Translations under genes and position numbers: made by a program
In this document: one piece after another, positions 60,893 through 64,000 of the stretch
Numbering within the stretch: the first letter of the stretch is position 1
How the letters are laid out: the number at the start of each line of letters is the position of its first letter
The notes under the pieces: generated by a model
Seen by the model: the letters and a program-made list of their open reading frames with translations, nothing else
The model's database searches: none
Told to the model about the DNA's origin: nothing
Assembly (NCBI RefSeq): GCF_009730915.1
Contig: NC_052477.1
Coordinates: 27,670,578-27,734,577, forward strand
DNA: 64,000 bases
Source: Dioscorea cayenensis subsp. rotundata
Taxonomy: Eukaryota > Streptophyta > Magnoliopsida > Dioscoreales > Dioscoreaceae
Direction of reading: 5' to 3'

Positions 60893-63800
60893 TTTTTCAT
60901 TACATGGAATGGTAGAGGCCTAGGTAGACCAATTAAAAAGTTTCTAGTTAAGAATTATTCTTGAATGGATGTCTGTTGCATCCAAGAGCCAAAACTGGTT
61001 GATGTTAATCAAACAACCGGGAGAACAATAGGGGGACCATCCTTAGACAATTTTGCTTCATATTGTCAGTGGAAGCTTTAGGCAGTATGATCATTGGTTG
61101 GAATAGTTTGCTAATTAAAGGGAAGGTTTGCTTCTTTGGAACCTTCTTCCTCTCTATAGAGTTCACTAACATTAAGGTCCATTCCAGCTAAATATCTACC
61201 ACAGTCTATGGCTCTAACTCCTAACATCTCAAACAGGACTTCTAGGAAGAGATTAGGAGGTGTTGCACCCAGCTGTCATGGGTCATTTGCGAGGACTTTA
61301 ATGCCATCTTTGTTTTAAAAGGTAAGAATTGCGAAAACCCTAACCTAGGTGGCATTCAAAATGCATAGGATCTTTGACAATACCTAGGACTCTGCGAACC
61401 ACCTTTTTTTAGTCCAAAACACACATGGACTAATAGGCAAGCAGAAACTACTTGGGCAAGATTGGATCATTTTCTGGAGTGTGTTGCGTTGTACCCTAGA
61501 GTGCACCAATCTAGTTTGCCTAGACTAGGTTCAGACCATGTTCCGGTTAGACTTGAATTTGGTTGGTTATTCTTTTAAACCAAAAAATTTCATATTCAAG
61601 GTAACATAGTGTATAGATGACCACCTGGTTGATCTGACCAAAACATGGTGGAACAAAGTTAATTTTGTGAGGTGTGGAGCTTTCATCCTTTCTAAGAAGT
61701 TAATGCACTTTAAGGCTAGATTGCACCACTGGCCTAATTTCACCTTTGGGTCTATCAAGCTTAAAATAGTTAGCCTTTCTTAATGACCTAGAAACCTTGG
61801 ACCTAGTTAAAGAGTCTAGAAATCCACTGTGGCGGATGAAACCCAGGAATCTAAACTACGCCTAGCCTTAGGTGCTCTCCTCAATAAAAAACCCAACAGG
61901 AATTCCTTCCTTTCTCTTTTAGATAAAGGACAAGCAGTTGAAGGATTAGATAAGATTGGAAGGGTTTTACTGATCACATTTGATTCCAATTTGTGCAAAA
62001 CGGGACTCTTAAATTTTCCTGGTCAATGCTTTTAAGGCGCAAACAAAGGATTGATCTCTCCCCTCTCAAAACCTTTTTCTCCCTAGAGGAAATTAAGAAA
62101 GCCATATTTAAGCTAGAGGCCGACAAAGCCCCAAGACCTCATGGCTTCCCTCTATTTTTCTTCCAAAAATAATGGGTTATTATGGAACAAGACATTATCA
62201 CCCTCTGTCTGGGTTTCTATAAAGGATTAGTCAATCTGGAGAAATCAGCAAAGCTAGCATTGTGCTAATCCTCAAAGGAGACCTGATTAGTCTTATGAAC
62301 TCTTTACTTAAGATAATCTCTAATATTCTAGCAACTAAACCACTCACAGTCTGCTTTTATTGACAGTAGATGCATTCTTAATGATATAGTAACTGTGGAA
62401 AAACTTATGTTCAGTCTTCAAAAGCGAAGACTGCTAAGCCACATCATCAAAGTTAACTTTGCTAAAGCTTTGGATATGGTCAATTAGGAATTCCTATAAG
62501 CCTTCTCGTACAGCTTCGGAATCAAGTGGATAGATTGGGTCAAGTTGATTTTGAGCTCTTCGAAGGCCATGTTCCTAGTTAGCGGTTCACAACAGGGATA
62601 AGTTAGATACCTTAGGGGTTTAAGACAAGAAGATTCTTGATCCCCTCTCGTTTTTGCGCTTGTCTCAAATTGCTCATCAGGAACACTCCCTGTTACATAT
62701 CTAAGAATCCCAATCTTGAGTAGACAAATTAGACGTCAGGATTGGGAAGTCCTAATTGCTAAGATAAGATCAAAGCTATTTACCTAGAAACTGGATTCCT
62801 CTCCCTAAGTAGTAGATTTACCCTAGTTAACTCTGTTCTATCTACAATCTCTTCATATTGAATGCCTATCTTCAAACTCCTAGGCTGCATAATCAAAGCA
62901 ATAAACTATATCAGGAGAGATTTTCTCTGGTCGAGCCATGGCATTAATCACCCTAGACCTTAGTTAGTAAATTGGAAACGACTTTGTAAACCGTAAGAAT
63001 AGGAAGGATAGGGAATATTAAACTTGAAAGATTTTAATATCGCTATTCTCAGAAAATGGTGATGGAAAATATCGACCGGAGTCCCATGGTGTAGAGCTAA
63101 TTAAGGTGTTCCAATTCAATTACTACCCAGATGCTCCTGCTTGGAAACTCTTTTGTCGACCACCTTGAACTAAATCTTTCTTCTAGAATAGAACCCTTAG
63201 ATACTTTCCAGCCTTTCATGCCTGTATTTCTCCTAATGTATAGGATGGTATTGCCACACTTTTCTATTTTCTAGTTCGATAGGTGGGTCAAAAACTGCAT
63301 ACCCATATACCATTGGCCGGACTTGTTTAGGTCAACACAACAACCTCTTGGCACTTTACAAGATTGCTCACACATGCTACAGGTAACCCAATTATCGGTT
63401 GAACTCTCCTTGTTTAATAGAATTTGAAGAGTTGCTTCCTAAGCCCAAGCTTCTAGAGATGGTAAGTGGTGGTGCCTAACAATTAACGGATGGTTCACAG
63501 TCAAATTATTGTATAGATTTCTTACTCATGAAGGGATATTGTATCATGTTACATAAATAATCTGAAAATGTGCATGTCCGAGGAATGTAAGCCTTTTCAA
63601 TTGGTTGGTATGCGACAATAGTATTCTATTCTAGAAAAGCTAACTACTGGAAAATGCAATAGACTTTCAATTACTGCATGTGTACTTTGTCACACAGCAA
63701 TTGAGTCGATTAATACTTGCTTATCCTTTGTCCTATTGCAAATCGAATCTGGCACTTCTTAACACATGTGTTCAATTTACTTGCGTTAGTTCTATGTGAG

Positions 63801-64000
63801 ACCTGTGGGATTTTTAGAAACCCAGCTTCCTTCCCCAGTAAAAGATGCTGGGGATCTCCTCATCAGGGAATTAACATGGAATATTTAGCTTTAAAGGAAT
63901 GCACGCATTTTCATGATAAATGCTCCAAGTGCTCTACTGTGATTAGCAAAATTATTCATATGTTCTTTTGGATGGTTCTCTGCAGCATCAGATGCAAAGA
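60893..64000 (+). pseudogene. ORF2 of the second LINE, mutated, FADD region deleted
   Basis: Endonuclease relic beginning WNGRGLGRPIKKFLVK near 60900, with IQEPKL after it. The RT relic has QSAFIDSRCILNDIVTVEKL (about 62350) and RYLRGLRQ (about 62610). Between ALVSNC (near 62670) and VTYLRIPI (near 62695) about 300 bp found in the other copy, including the catalytic FADD motif, is missing. The remainder (SSRFTLVNSVL, FLWSS, GILNLKDFNIAILRKWWWKI) carries many stops. Confidence 0.8.

Larger units (their letters stand above)
58480..64000 (+). mobile_element. Old L1-type LINE copy, same family as 34.4-40.4 kb, runs off window
   Basis: A second LINE in plus orientation, heavily mutated, with similarity to the first copy recognisable from about 58515 to the window end. 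Shared anchor strings in order are FRGNSF (ORF1), SESxFExKIKRL and KKPSxRW (ORF1 C-terminus), WNxRGLxRPxKxFLVK (endonuclease), QSAFI, FAKA and RYxRGLRQ (RT), and GILNLxxFN (RT thumb/C-terminal). A hAT-type MITE (58910-59395) interrupts ORF1. The region with the catalytic FADD motif is deleted. The 3' end and target duplication lie beyond the window. Confidence 0.85.

Overview
The window is AT-rich nuclear DNA from a flowering plant. The evidence is multi-exon genes with GT-AG introns, plant-only gene families (PILS auxin carrier, CC-NB-LRR receptor, group A bZIP, chloroplast ATP-synthase-I-like protein), and plant LINE, hAT, PIF/Harbinger and MITE remnants. The genes are not GC-rich in the manner of grasses. 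I cannot place the species more closely.

Layout: (1) 1-3.5 kb is intergenic and holds a Tourist-like MITE. (2) 3.5-12.1 kb is a complete PILS6-type auxin carrier gene (+). (3) 13.3-25.9 kb is the mitochondrial ABC transporter ATM3/ABCB25 (+). Its last exons are lost in a 1,000-N assembly gap (26029-27028), and its introns carry three minisatellite arrays and an antisense exon-like segment. (4) 27-31.3 kb is AT-rich intergenic DNA. (5) 31.3-31.8 kb is a single-exon membrane RING-H2 E3 ligase gene (+). (6) 31.8-34.4 kb is repeat-rich spacer. (7) 34.4-40.4 kb is a nearly complete but disabled L1-type LINE (-) with a 13-bp target-site duplication. (8) 40.9-44.5 kb is a CC-NB-LRR gene (-) with an unusual acidic tail encoded by a small second exon. 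(9) 44.5-50.6 kb is repeat-rich DNA with a decayed NAM-associated/PIF-Harbinger gene and a decayed TTF/ZMYM1-type hAT transposase. (10) 50.7-53.4 kb is a chloroplast-targeted CGL160/AtpI-like gene (+). (11) 53.9-55.3 kb is a DPBF3/EEL/AREB3-type bZIP gene (-), convergent with gene 10. (12) 55.3-58.5 kb is AT-rich spacer. (13) 58.5-64 kb is a second, much older copy of the same LINE family (+), split by a hAT-type MITE and running off the window.

The genes do not form a pathway. They are independent plant loci: auxin homeostasis at the ER, mitochondrial export for cytosolic Fe-S assembly, ubiquitin ligation, pathogen sensing, chloroplast ATP-synthase assembly and ABA/seed transcription. The most unusual features are a 44-bp tandem duplication that copies the last splice acceptor of the bZIP gene, so that the upstream copy would remove the conserved C-terminal motif, and the two-exon acidic tail of the NLR. 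I found no sign of a bacterial-type system, CRISPR array or operon. All exon boundaries were read by eye from reading frame, family similarity and GT-AG signals.
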